A stretch of 35,488 bases of DNA from Clostridia bacterium. Its GTDB lineage: Bacteria; Bacillota; Clostridia; Oscillospirales; Acutalibacteraceae. Each line of letters begins with the position of its first letter. The first letter of the stretch is position 1. The position numbers were made by a program, and so were the translations under genes. Where the stretch lies: contig JAFRUA010000057.1 in the NCBI GenBank assembly GCA_017434855.1, positions 1-35,488 of the forward strand. Reading direction: 5' to 3'. This document shows, in pieces, positions 1 to 7,432 of the stretch. Below the pieces are notes generated by a model. That model was not told the origin of the DNA, did not search any database, and was given only the letters and a program-made list of their open reading frames with translations.

Positions 1-40
1 ATGTTTGCTTACCGCCGCCGCACAAAATATGAAGAAAATC

Positions 41-74
41 GCCATGTGCTGTGGGTAAAACACATGGCTTTTTT
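41..74. terminator. Bidirectional intrinsic terminator hairpin
   Basis: An 8-bp perfect stem (GCCATGTG at 41-48 with CACATGGC at 61-68) is followed by six T on the plus strand. On the minus strand the same stem is followed by GATTTTC. It probably ends a plus-strand gene lying left of the window and may back up the SDR terminator from the other side. Confidence 0.65.
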
Positions 75-85
75 CTTGCCCTGAG

Positions 86-123
86 CAAAAAACAACCCTA
101 TGCCTCTTGCAAAACATAGGGTT
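86..123 (-). terminator. Intrinsic terminator, minus strand (downstream of SDR gene)
   Basis: A 9-bp stem (AACCCTATG at 94-102 with CATAGGGTT at 115-123) is followed on the minus strand by GTTTTTTG. The T-run is on the minus side, so it fits the end of the transcript carrying the SDR gene, whose stop lies about 270 bp away. Confidence 0.55.
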
Positions 124-136
124 TGTCAGCAGTCTG

Positions 137-172
137 AAAGCTGTGATCCGACGTATCGGTCACAGCTTTTTT
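137..172 (+). terminator. Intrinsic terminator, plus strand
   Basis: AAAGCTGTGA (137-146) pairs with TCACAGCTTT (160-169). Inside it a second stem, CCGA/TCGG, closes a CGTA loop. Six T follow. No plus-strand gene precedes it within the window, so it is a second stop for a transcript coming from the left. The remaining stretch 173-352 shows nothing I can name apart from a short AAAAAAC/GTTTTTT inverted repeat near 235-254. Confidence 0.6.
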
Positions 173-352
173 ATATAGATGATGCGATTGTATTGAACCC
201 CCGAACTCTTTAACTCTATTCTGCACTGTGTACTGAAAAAACTTCGTTTTTTTCCAAAAGTCGCGCGTTTCCCGCAACAAAACGTCCATTTCGGCTTTAT
301 TATGGAGGAAACTTTTCCGACGTTCCCATTCCGGAAACGCCCCCGCGTACTA

Positions 353-387
353 ACAGCTAACAGCCAACAGCTAACAGCTAACCGCTG
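353..387. repeat. Heptamer tandem array 1 (five units)
   Basis: Five consecutive 7-bp units read ACAGCTA, ACAGCCA, ACAGCTA, ACAGCTA, ACCGCTG. The array ends four bases before the stop codon of the SDR gene. It resembles the array at 1399-1447 on the other side of that gene. Confidence 0.8.
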
Positions 388-390
388 CCC

Positions 391-1311
391 TCATCCCATC
401 CTGTGCCGGCCGGGGATGTGCTGCTTGAACTTTTCACGCACCACGGCGGAGGTGGGGTCGCCCTCGTCCTCTTCGTCAAACACATCAGAGAACATGGCCA
501 GGTGGGCCATCTTGATGACCTTGCTGCTGGCCCAGGGGATCAGCACGCCGAACACCTTGCCGGTGTTGTTCATCAGCCGGGCGTCGATGCCGAAGACCAT
601 GTTGCTGCGGCGTTTCCAGATGCCTTTGATGATGTCGTTGACCATGCGGGCGCAGGAGGTGCTGACCATCTGCAGGGCGCGCTCGCTCAGGTCGGATTCG
701 TTGCCGGTGTTCTGGTTGGCAAAAATGTCGGTCTTGGTAAAGCCCGGGCAGACCAGACCGATGTAGCACTGGCCGCGGCATTCCTCACGGATGGATTCGG
801 TCAGGCTTTTCAGCGCGGCCTTGGACGCGGAATAGATCGACGTTCCCGCCAGCGAGCACAGCGCGGCGGACGAGGCAATGTTGACGATGCCCGGCGTCTG
901 CGACTCCATGATCAGCGGCATCAGCGCGTTCATGGAATACACGCTGGAATAGAAATTGACCTGCATGGCGTGGTTGATATCCTCCAGCGTATAGTTGGTG
1001 AATTTGTCAAACTTGGGCAGAATGCCGGCGTTGTTGATCAAAAGGTCCGGCCGGATCCCCGCGTTTCGCAGGTCCGCCTCAAATTGTACCCAATTCTCTT
1101 TGACAGACACGTCAAACAGGTAGTAGGAAAACCGGCGAGCGTTGTCGCCCAGCTCCGCGACCAGCTTTTGCATCTTGGCTTCGCTGCGGCCGATGCCGAT
1201 GACCGTGCAGCAATGCTCGCCGATCAGCTTTGTGACCAGGCCCTTGCCGATGCCGCTGGACGCGCCCGAAACGATCACGGTTTTGTAATCAAACCAACAA
1301 TACGGTGTCAT
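391..1311 (-). CDS. Short-chain dehydrogenase/reductase (SDR), substrate unknown
   Basis: This 306-residue protein is a classical SDR, a cytoplasmic NAD(P)-dependent oxidoreductase with a Rossmann fold. The cofactor loop is SGASSGIG at residues 15-22, NNAG sits at 93-96, the catalytic Ser is in the IASS stretch near 147, and YSASK at 160-164 gives the Tyr-Lys pair. Beyond the catalytic core there is an extension of about 90 residues with a hydrophobic patch (FGVLIPWASSKVIKMAHLAMF) and an acidic stretch (DEEDEGD), which may associate with membrane; that is inference. The start ATG follows GAGGAGGGGTACTT, a good ribosome-binding site. The gene stands alone, with heptamer repeats on both sides. 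The family fits clearly; nothing in the sequence gives the substrate. Confidence 0.9.
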   Translation of the reverse strand: MTPYCWFDYKTVIVSGASSGIGKGLVTKLIGEHCCTVIGIGRSEAKMQKLVAELGDNARRFSYYLFDVSVKENWVQFEADLRNAGIRPDLLINNAGILPKFDKFTNYTLEDINHAMQVNFYSSVYSMNALMPLIMESQTPGIVNIASSAALCSLAGTSIYSASKAALKSLTESIREECRGQCYIGLVCPGFTKTDIFANQNTGNESDLSERALQMVSTSCARMVNDIIKGIWKRRSNMVFGIDARLMNNTGKVFGVLIPWASSKVIKMAHLAMFSDVFDEEDEGDPTSAVVREKFKQHIPGRHRMG

Positions 1312-1398
1312 AAGTACCCCTCCTCTGTAATGCGTCTATTTTAGCAGGGAAATATCAAAGAAATGCCGTCATATTATGAACAGTCTGTAAACCTTGGG

Positions 1399-1447
1399 AC
1401 AGTCAACAGTTGACAGTTAAGCGTGGAGAGTGGAGAATTGAGAATTG
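1399..1447. repeat. Heptamer tandem array 2 (seven degenerate units)
   Basis: Forty-nine bases divide exactly into seven 7-bp units: ACAGTCA, ACAGTTG, ACAGTTA, AGCGTGG, AGAGTGG, AGAATTG, AGAATTG. The units drift stepwise, as in a diverging minisatellite. The first three match the ACAGYYR pattern of array 1 at 353-387. Confidence 0.75.
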
Positions 1448-1662
1448 TGGTCGCGGGATCTGATTGCACCGCAGGTGCCACATCGCAAGGAGCCCCCGAT
1501 TTCGGGGAAGCTGAGGGGGCAATCTTCGCGACCTTTTTTTGTTTGCGCCGCGAAGGAACGCACAGGTGACAGCGATGTTTCTTTTGAGTATGCGCCGGAT
1601 GCGGGCGGCTCCGTAAGGTTCGCCCCGCCGATTCCACGCGGCGGTGAAGGGGATAGATTTAT

Positions 1663-1684
1663 CCTTCCCCGCCGGCGGGGAAGG
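1663..1684. repeat. Perfect 22-bp GC-rich palindrome
   Basis: CCTTCCCCGCC is followed directly by its reverse complement GGCGGGGAAGG, with no spacer. The 15-bp direct repeat at 1681 starts inside its right arm. No T-run follows, so it is not an obvious terminator. Confidence 0.7.
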
Positions 1685-2147
1685 TGTCACGCGCCCGATA
1701 TTTTCCTGCAAAGCGATAACGTCAAATGCGTGTGACGGATGAGGGTGTGGATCGCCGGTGGCGATCTCTGCAGTCAGGCAGAAGCAACGACCGAGCCGGC
1801 AGGTGAGAACGCGGGAGCCGAGAACGGCAGCCGAGAAACCGACAGGTGAGACCCGGGAGCTGATACAAGGTGTCACGCGCCAGAGCTGTTCCGGTAAAAA
1901 GACAACACTGCAACGCGGCGGATGAGGCGGGATGGCCAATCGGGCACCGCAAAAACGCAAGTCGTTTGAGCGGGATGCGGATTTCTATTGTCAGTTTGCA
2001 CAGCTTTGACGCGGGAATCCGTTCGGCTTTCAAAGAGTATTTGGGCAATCTGGCGGTGAAAGGTGCGCACGATCGAGCGGTGTGCAGCTTTTAGAGGCAC
2101 CCGATCAATGATGGGTATTTGCAATTGAGACATTTTGCAACGATTAT

Positions 2148-2170
2148 GGGCGGACACATCGGTCCGCCCC
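2148..2170. repeat. Hairpin repeat, copy 1 (23-bp core)
   Basis: The 23-bp core has arms GGGCGGAC and GTCCGCCC around a short loop. It is the exact reverse complement of the core at 13267-13289. It lies directly after the stop of the rRNA methyltransferase gene, so it may end or stabilise that transcript, although no T-run follows. Confidence 0.7.
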
Positions 2171-2173
2171 TGT

Positions 2174-3400
2174 TTATTCAATTTGAAACAGATAGAACTT
2201 CAGATACTCCGTTTCCGGTACGTTCCACAAAATGGGGTGGTCGGGGGACTGCTGCCGCGCTTCGATCTGCCGCAGCGTGATGCCGGCGTCGGCAGCCGCG
2301 CTTTTGAGCATTTGCCGGAACAGGTCGTCCGTCATGAAGTGGGAGCACGAGCAGGTTGCGAGGTAGCCGCCCCGGGGCAGCAGACGCATCGCCTTGAGGT
2401 TGATCTCTTTGTAGCCGCGCATGGCGTTTTTGACGGTGGCGCTGCTTTTGGTGAAGGCCGGCGGATCCAGAATGATGTAATCATAGGTGCGGTCGTTCGC
2501 TTCATACAACTCGGTCAGCAGGTCAAACACGTTGGCGCACAGCACGTCCACGTTGGCAAAGCCGTTTTGCGCCGCGTTGGCGGCGGTCAGGTCCACAGCG
2601 TCCTGCGAGATGTCCACGGCGGTGACGCGCTTTGCACCCGCTTTGGCGCAGTTGAGCGCAAAGGCCCCCGTGTGGGTGAAGCAGTCCAGCACCGTTTTGC
2701 CCTTTGCCAGCCGGGCGGCGGCCAGACGATTGTATTTCTGGTCCAGGAAAAAACCGGTCTTTTGCCCGCGCATGTAATCCACCGCGTAGCGGATGCCGTT
2801 TTCAACAAGCGGTGCGGTACCGTCAAGATCGGTGCGCAGCCCCGCGCCGGCAAAATACCCGACACATTGCGCCAGCCCTTCCTTTTCGCGCAGGGCGACG
2901 TCGTTGCGCTCGCACAGCGCCGTGATTGTTTCACCCCGTTCCCGCAGCAGACGCACCAGCGTGTCAAAGACCATGTCCTTGCGCTGCTCCATGCCGAGCG
3001 AAAGCACCTGCGCCACCAGAATGTCGCCGAACCGGTCCACCGTCAGTCCGGGAAAGCCGTCCGCCTCGCCGAAGATCAGGCGGCAACAGCCGAAATCGCC
3101 GCCCATCACGGTTTGGCGATAGTCCAGCGCATAGCCCAGCCGGCGGGCAAAAAACGCGTCGTCATAGCGGTCGTTGGCGTTCTTTGACAGGATGCGCACC
3201 CGGATTTTGGACCGGCTGTTGAAAAAGCCGGAGCCGAGATAGCGCCCCTTGGGCGACACGACGTCAACGATTTCGCCGTCCTGCGGGGACCCGGACACAT
3301 CCGTCACTTCATCTTCATAGACCCAGACGTGGCCGCCGCGCAAAAAGCGTGCGCCCTTATCGGTGACGCTGACGGCGGGATAGCTGCGGTTGCTTTTCAT
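2174..3400 (-). CDS. Class I SAM-dependent rRNA cytosine methyltransferase, RlmI/PUA type
   Basis: This 408-residue protein has the architecture of the RlmI family, which makes 5-methylcytosine in 23S rRNA. Residues 8-75 form a PUA-like RNA-binding domain, followed by a linker domain with GLTVDRF near 118-124. KTGFFLDQ (214-221) and DCFTHTGAFAL (239-249) form the SAM-binding start of the Rossmann domain, and LDPPAF (311-316) is the motif IV DPP(A/R)F signature. Length is usual for the family (about 390-400). The start follows GAGGTCCAAGC and lies 14 bp after the stop of the symporter gene, so both are probably cotranscribed. The exact rRNA position modified cannot be read from sequence. Confidence 0.9.
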   Translation of the reverse strand: MKSNRSYPAVSVTDKGARFLRGGHVWVYEDEVTDVSGSPQDGEIVDVVSPKGRYLGSGFFNSRSKIRVRILSKNANDRYDDAFFARRLGYALDYRQTVMGGDFGCCRLIFGEADGFPGLTVDRFGDILVAQVLSLGMEQRKDMVFDTLVRLLRERGETITALCERNDVALREKEGLAQCVGYFAGAGLRTDLDGTAPLVENGIRYAVDYMRGQKTGFFLDQKYNRLAAARLAKGKTVLDCFTHTGAFALNCAKAGAKRVTAVDISQDAVDLTAANAAQNGFANVDVLCANVFDLLTELYEANDRTYDYIILDPPAFTKSSATVKNAMRGYKEINLKAMRLLPRGGYLATCSCSHFMTDDLFRQMLKSAAADAGITLRQIEARQQSPDHPILWNVPETEYLKFYLFQIE

Positions 3401-3414
3401 GCTTGGACCTCATT

Positions 3415-5739
3415 TCAGTTGACATGCTCGGTCGGTGCGGCTTCGGCCTGTTCGGCCTCGGTCACGTTGGCCTTTGCGGTTTCATACATGGCCGCGATCT
3501 CTTCAAAATGACTGTAGTTCTCTTTTTGCAGCAGCAGACGCTTTGCGTCGTTATACGGCTTTGCGGCGCGGTTGAAGCGGGCGAACGCGTCCATCAGGAC
3601 CTTGGCCTGCTTCTGGACCTGCTTTTTTTCCGCCTGCAGACGGCGGACGGTCTCTTTGCTCATGGCGACCTGCGCAGTCTGCTTGTTCTTGTGCGCTTCG
3701 TTCTGCGACTGCACCGCGTCAAAGATGTCGGCGTCGATGGCGTCCTCTTTGTCAAACAGGTCGGTCAGCGCCTTCATATCCGGCTCGGTGAAGTCTGCCT
3801 TTCCGTCGCTGTAGTACCGATCATAGGCTTTCTTTGCGCTGATGCGCTTTTGCGCAAATTCCAGGTCAAACGCACGCAGGGCTTTTTCTTCGTCGGTCTC
3901 TTTCGGCAGCGCCCTTGCGGCGGCCAGCGCGCGATACGCTTCGTTCAGGTCAATGACGGCGATACCCTCCAGCCCGGCGGCCATGACAGCCTCGCACACC
4001 TCCGCCTGGTGGCGGCCCAGCGGCGTGTCAAACTTGTCCAGTTCCTGACAGACGAACCGCGAGATGTCGATCTCGTCGTTGTAGTCGCGGTCAGCGCGGC
4101 GCTGTTTCCGGTCGGCGTCTTTGTCAATGGTCCGCGGGGCCAGCTCCGCCTTTTTGCGCGCGTCCTCCACCAGCTCGATCGCTTCCACAATCTGGGCGTC
4201 GTGCAGGGCGTGGTTGCCGTAATCTTCAAACAGCGCGCGGATCTTCAGCACGCGCACCACGCTTTTTTGCTTCTTTTCGGTGAAATCATAGAAGAAGTAG
4301 GGGATGAGGTTCAGCGCAGCGCCCAGCGCCGCCATCAGAATCAGCGCGGTCAGCATTTTATAAAACAGACCCGGTTCGCCGGTCGTCACGTCCATGATGT
4401 CGCGCGGCTGCTCATAGCCGTTGCCCTGATAGATGCCGAACCGCGTTTCAACGGCGGGCAGGACCGAAGACGTCAGCAGTGTGACGAGGTTGCCGATGGT
4501 GGCCACGGTGGCGAACATGCCATCGATGCGTTCGCCGCTGCGATATTGCTGATAGTCACGGATGTCCGCCTGGATGGCGGGCGACGTGATCTGCTCAAAC
4601 GCGGACACGACCGAGTTCAGATAGATGCAGCCGAAGATCCACCAGATGTTGTCCATGCGCACAAGCATCAGCAGGATGAACAAAATGTTCATGGCGTTCA
4701 TGCTAATGAGCGTTTTCTTTTTGCCGAGCTTGCGGATGACGAACGGCGCGAGCAGCATGCCCCAGAGCGCCGCGTTGCCGTTGAGCGTGTTGATGATCGA
4801 CAGTGTGCCGCTGTTGCAGGTGTGCCCATAGGTGCAGGACCAGCCGAGGATGTTCTGATAGGCCAGCTCCAGAAAGCCGAGCCAGCCGGCCAGGGCGATG
4901 ATCCAGAAGTATTTGTTTTTTGAGACCTCTTTGAAGGCGTCGACAAAGCCGATCTGAATGGTGTGGGTCTTGGCCTGCACGATCTTTTCTTTGGTATTGG
5001 CAAAGACGATGATGGTCAGCAAGATGCCGATGACGGAAAACACGGGATAGGAGATGCGATAGACGCGGATGTCATAAAGGTTGCTGTCTGCAGCATACTG
5101 CGCGACAAGGGGAATCACGAAGTTCATGATGGAGGGCGCCAGGGAATAGACGACCGACTTGACCGCCAGCACGTCGGTGCGCTCTTGCGTGTTGGGCGAC
5201 AGGACGTGGATCAGATTCGTGTAAGCGTCGTTGAAGAACCAGTAGAAGAACTGCAGCAGCAGGTTGAACACCAGCACCACCGCGCATTTTGCAACATAGC
5301 CGCCGGGCTTTGAAAACGCGGTGTTCGGGAACAGGTCATAGAGCCTGTCATAGGGGAACCAGACATAGGCGATGGAGATGACGGCCGTCGGGATGCCCAT
5401 GCTCAGCAGATACGGGCGGTATTTGCCGCCCTTGCCGCGGGCATTGTCGACCATCTGGGCGCGCAGCGCCGTCAGCGGGATGTTGGCCAGCGTCGCGATC
5501 AGATACAGCACATAGCAGTCTTTCGGCGCAATGCCGATGGCGCCGCTGACGATCATATTCATGGTGCCGACAAGCAGGGTGCTGCCGACGGTGATCAAAA
5601 AGTAGGCCCCGATGCCGCCGAAGGAATAGGCGGCGATCTCTTTGAAGGTCATGTACTTCCCCTTGGGCGGCACGCGCCAGTAGCGGCGGGTGTCACCGGC
5701 CAGCGTGACGGCCTTGGTTTTGAGCGCCGAAACGTTCAT
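3415..5739 (-). CDS. GPH-type (glycoside-pentoside-hexuronide:cation) MFS symporter with long C-terminal cytoplasmic domain
   Basis: This 774-residue protein has two parts. Residues 1 to about 483 hold roughly twelve hydrophobic segments and the GPH/MFS_2 pattern, including NDAYTNLIHVLSPNTQERTD and a DIRDYQQYRSGERIDGMF-type loop typical of sugar:cation symporters. Residues 484-774 are soluble, charged and rich in Ala, Lys and Glu, with long stretches likely to form coiled coil (for example MSKETVRRLQAEKKQVQKQ). Usual GPH members have about 450-500 residues, so the extension is notable. I chose ATG at 5739 because GGGAGG lies six bases upstream; an in-frame ATG at 5745 abuts that site too closely. 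The gene heads an operon with the rRNA methyltransferase. Substrate unknown. Confidence 0.85.
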   Translation of the reverse strand: MNVSALKTKAVTLAGDTRRYWRVPPKGKYMTFKEIAAYSFGGIGAYFLITVGSTLLVGTMNMIVSGAIGIAPKDCYVLYLIATLANIPLTALRAQMVDNARGKGGKYRPYLLSMGIPTAVISIAYVWFPYDRLYDLFPNTAFSKPGGYVAKCAVVLVFNLLLQFFYWFFNDAYTNLIHVLSPNTQERTDVLAVKSVVYSLAPSIMNFVIPLVAQYAADSNLYDIRVYRISYPVFSVIGILLTIIVFANTKEKIVQAKTHTIQIGFVDAFKEVSKNKYFWIIALAGWLGFLELAYQNILGWSCTYGHTCNSGTLSIINTLNGNAALWGMLLAPFVIRKLGKKKTLISMNAMNILFILLMLVRMDNIWWIFGCIYLNSVVSAFEQITSPAIQADIRDYQQYRSGERIDGMFATVATIGNLVTLLTSSVLPAVETRFGIYQGNGYEQPRDIMDVTTGEPGLFYKMLTALILMAALGAALNLIPYFFYDFTEKKQKSVVRVLKIRALFEDYGNHALHDAQIVEAIELVEDARKKAELAPRTIDKDADRKQRRADRDYNDEIDISRFVCQELDKFDTPLGRHQAEVCEAVMAAGLEGIAVIDLNEAYRALAAARALPKETDEEKALRAFDLEFAQKRISAKKAYDRYYSDGKADFTEPDMKALTDLFDKEDAIDADIFDAVQSQNEAHKNKQTAQVAMSKETVRRLQAEKKQVQKQAKVLMDAFARFNRAAKPYNDAKRLLLQKENYSHFEEIAAMYETAKANVTEAEQAEAAPTEHVN

Positions 5740-5800
5740 GGTCATCCTCCCTTTCTTTATATACAATGCAGCGCAGCGCAAATCACGAAGCGCGGCGAGA

Positions 5801-5826
5801 CATCATGGCACAGCCGATTCATGATG
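5801..5826. promoter_or_regulatory. Inverted repeat in symporter leader, possible operator
   Basis: CATCATG (5801-5807) and CATGATG (5820-5826) form an inverted repeat separated by 12 bases, between the predicted minus-strand promoter and the symporter start. Its position fits a regulator site, but no regulator gene is nearby. Confidence 0.25.
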
Positions 5827-5855
5827 GCTAAGCTGCCAAATCACAGGTTTTATTT

Positions 5856-5884
5856 ATGGTACCACAGAAAAATCGTTTTGTAAA
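5856..5884 (-). promoter_or_regulatory. Sigma-A-type promoter for symporter operon
   Basis: On the minus strand TTTACA (5884-5879) and TACCAT (5861-5856) are separated by exactly 17 bp. It is divergent from the cyclophilin promoter, with the two -35 boxes only 10 bp apart. Confidence 0.5.
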
Positions 5885-5894
5885 GCCCGCACGG

Positions 5895-5923
5895 TTGACA
5901 ACGGCGAAAAAAATCTATATAAT
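5895..5923 (+). promoter_or_regulatory. Sigma-A promoter for cyclophilin gene
   Basis: Perfect TTGACA (5895-5900) and TATAAT (5918-5923) boxes with a 17-bp spacer lie 37 bp before the start codon. Confidence 0.85.
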
Positions 5924-5960
5924 ATGGTATCGCATCACATTCAAACAAGGAGGACATGAT

Positions 5961-6446
5961 ATGGAACACACCAAGGTACGCTTCACAATGAAAAACGGCG
6001 GCACATTCACGGCGGAGCTGTATCCCGAAATTGCGCCGGCAACGGTCGAAAACTTCATCGCGCTGGTCGGCAGCGGCTATTACAGCGGCACCACCTTCCA
6101 CCGCATCTATCCCGGCTTTATGGCCCAGGGCGGGGAGGGCGCCGAGACTGCGTCGATCAAAGGGGAGTTCGCGTCCAACGGCTTTGCGCAGAACACACTG
6201 TCGCACACGCGCGGCGTGCTGTCGATGGCGCGCACGGCGGTTCCGGATTCCGCCTCGTCACAGTTCTTTGTCTGCTATGGCGACGCGTCCTTCCTGGACG
6301 GGGACTATGCCGCGTTCGGCAAGGTGATCGAGGGCATGGAAACCGTGGATGCGTTCTGCGATGTTCCGCGCACCTTCAACGGCATGGACCGTGTTCCGAC
6401 GCAGCCGCTGGAAGATATCGTGATCGCTTCGGCAGAGCTCGTCTGA
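5961..6446 (+). CDS. Cyclophilin-type peptidyl-prolyl cis-trans isomerase
   Basis: This 161-residue protein is a single-domain bacterial cyclophilin, which speeds cis-trans isomerisation of X-Pro bonds during protein folding. It has no signal peptide, so it acts in the cytoplasm. Visible family features are ENFIALV, GTTFHRIYPGFMAQGG carrying the catalytic Arg of FHR, RGVLSMAR, SSQFFVCYGDASFLDGDYAAFGKV and the C-terminal PLEDIVI strand. I start at ATG 5961, after AAGGAGG with a seven-base spacer, not at the upstream in-frame ATG at 5856, which would precede the promoter. It is a monocistronic gene, followed at 6487 by a new promoter. Confidence 0.93.
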   Translation: MEHTKVRFTMKNGGTFTAELYPEIAPATVENFIALVGSGYYSGTTFHRIYPGFMAQGGEGAETASIKGEFASNGFAQNTLSHTRGVLSMARTAVPDSASSQFFVCYGDASFLDGDYAAFGKVIEGMETVDAFCDVPRTFNGMDRVPTQPLEDIVIASAELV

Positions 6447-6486
6447 AAACGCTTTGAAAAAAGTTTAAAAAAATTGAAAAAAGTCC

Positions 6487-6515
6487 TTGACGAACGGTGC
6501 GGTTTGTGCTAAAAT
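6487..6515 (+). promoter_or_regulatory. Strong promoter for rpmG-secE-nusG-rplKA
   Basis: TTGACG (6487-6492) and TAAAAT (6510-6515) have a 17-bp spacer. A-rich tracts at about 6448-6483 look like an UP element. The leader of about 105 nt before rpmG holds a few weak stems that I cannot name. Confidence 0.8.
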
Positions 6516-6625
6516 ACCTGTACCTCTGTTTGAGGGCTTTCTTTTTGTGCCCTGATCCAGAGGGAGGCCTTAGGCGTCCGCCATCCGCGGATGCCGCCAA
6601 TATTCCGATAATGGAGGTGCCGTTC

Positions 6626-6775
6626 ATGCGCGTTAAGGTTACGTTATCTTGCACGGAGTGTAAACAAAGAAACTACAACACGATGAAAAACAAAAAGAAC
6701 AACCCCGACCGGCTGGAGATGAACAAGTACTGCAGATTCTGCAGGAAACATACGCTCCACAAGGAAACCAAATAA
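6626..6775 (+). CDS. rpmG: 50S ribosomal protein L33, zinc-binding form
   Basis: This 49-residue protein is bL33, a small component of the large ribosomal subunit near the E site. CTEC at residues 9-12 and CRFC at 36-39 form the four-Cys zinc-binding site of the C+ type. The remainder ([21 protein letters not shown]) matches the family closely. The start ATG at 6626 is preceded by GGAGG with an eight-base spacer; the frame stays open upstream but lies in the leader. It is the first gene of the secE-nusG transcript, the common arrangement in Clostridia. Confidence 0.95.
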   Translation: MRVKVTLSCTECKQRNYNTMKNKKNNPDRLEMNKYCRFCRKHTLHKETK

Positions 6776-6793
6776 TCACGGGAGGTAGAATGC

Positions 6794-7408
6794 ATGGCTG
6801 ACAAAGAAAACAAAGCTGCGTCTTCCAAGGTTGAAAAGGCCGCAACCGAAGAAAGCAAAGCAAAAGAAAAAGTTGCCAAAGCTGCAAAGGGCAGCGGCAA
6901 AAAGTCAGATCGCCCTGGATTCTTCGCCCGTTCCGGCAAAGGCATCAAGCGCTTCTTTAAGGATTTCAAAGGCGAAGTCAAAAAGATCGTTTGGCCGGAC
7001 GCGAAAATGGTGCTCAAAAGCACCGGCGTGGTCCTGCTGGTCGTCGCAGTCGTTTCTCTCATCATCTACGGGATCGATTTTGGCCTTTCCGCAGGCGTCG
7101 GCGCACTGAAAAAGGTGGCGTCGGAGCAGTCCACCTCGCTGGACGAGCCGCTGGACGAGCTGACGATCGATGAAGATCTGAACGACGAGGGCGAAGACAA
7201 CGCAGAGGGCGAGGATGCGAACGCCGATGCGACCAAGCCGGCCGAAGACGCCGAAAACGCAGACGCGACCAAGCCGGCCGAAGACGCCGAAAACGCAGAC
7301 GCGACCAAGCCGGCTGACGAAGCCGAGACCACCGAACCCGCAGAAGCGCAGACATCCGAGCCTGAAGCGACGGATGCGCCGAGCGAAGCAGAAACGGACG
7401 CGAACTAA
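6794..7408 (+). CDS. secE: SecE translocase subunit with charged N-terminal and acidic repetitive C-terminal extensions
   Basis: The SecE core lies at residues 51-107: FFKDFKGEVKKIVWPDAKMVLKS is the amphipathic helix with the WP signature, and residues about 78-98 are the single conserved membrane helix. SecE clamps SecY in the Sec translocon. Firmicute SecE usually has about 60-80 residues; this one has 204. Residues 1-50 are Lys/Ala rich. Residues 108-204 are Glu/Asp/Ala/Pro/Thr rich and include a 12-residue unit (ATKPAEDAENAD) present in two full copies and one partial copy. With the usual topology this acidic tail would face outside the membrane. It sits between rpmG and nusG, the classical context, which supports the call. 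Confidence 0.93.
   Translation: MADKENKAASSKVEKAATEESKAKEKVAKAAKGSGKKSDRPGFFARSGKGIKRFFKDFKGEVKKIVWPDAKMVLKSTGVVLLVVAVVSLIIYGIDFGLSAGVGALKKVASEQSTSLDEPLDELTIDEDLNDEGEDNAEGEDANADATKPAEDAENADATKPAEDAENADATKPADEAETTEPAEAQTSEPEATDAPSEAETDAN
7229..7315 (+). repeat. 36-bp tandem repeat inside secE
   Basis: Two perfect 36-bp copies (7229-7264 and 7265-7300) and a 15-bp partial third copy with one end change (7301-7315) encode the ATKPAEDAENAD units of the SecE tail. Perfect DNA identity suggests recent slippage and possible length variation. Confidence 0.85.
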
Positions 7409-7432
7409 GCGATCCGGGCAGGAGGTAGCACA

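Larger units (their letters stand above)
1312..2147. other. Long repeat-rich intergenic region without a recognisable gene
   Basis: About 840 bp separate the SDR gene from the next gene. Open frames here lack ribosome-binding sites and family motifs. Present are a heptamer array (1399-1447), a perfect 22-bp palindrome (1663-1684), a 15-bp direct repeat AAGGTGTCACGCGCC at 1681-1695 and 1867-1881 with further partial similarity after it, and two degenerate copies of a roughly 43-bp unit containing CAGGTGAGA starting at 1800 and 1843. It looks like a mosaic of intergenic repeats. I recognise no RNA gene in it. Confidence 0.55.

Noticed and set aside
98-289. 63-codon minus-strand frame
   Set aside because: It overlaps two terminator hairpins and has no ribosome-binding site or recognisable product.
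403-1344. Long plus-strand open frame opposite the SDR gene
   Set aside because: It is antisense to a gene with clear SDR motifs, has no ribosome-binding site or family motif, and long antisense frames are expected in GC-rich DNA.
1403-1960. Minus-strand open frame in the 1312-2147 gap
   Set aside because: It begins and ends inside repeat blocks, lacks a ribosome-binding site, and its Arg/Pro-rich translation resembles chance reading of GC-rich repeats.
3403-4923. 506-codon plus-strand frame opposite the symporter
   Set aside because: Antisense shadow of a clear transporter gene; its translation is rich in Val, Gln, Arg and His without membrane helices or motifs.
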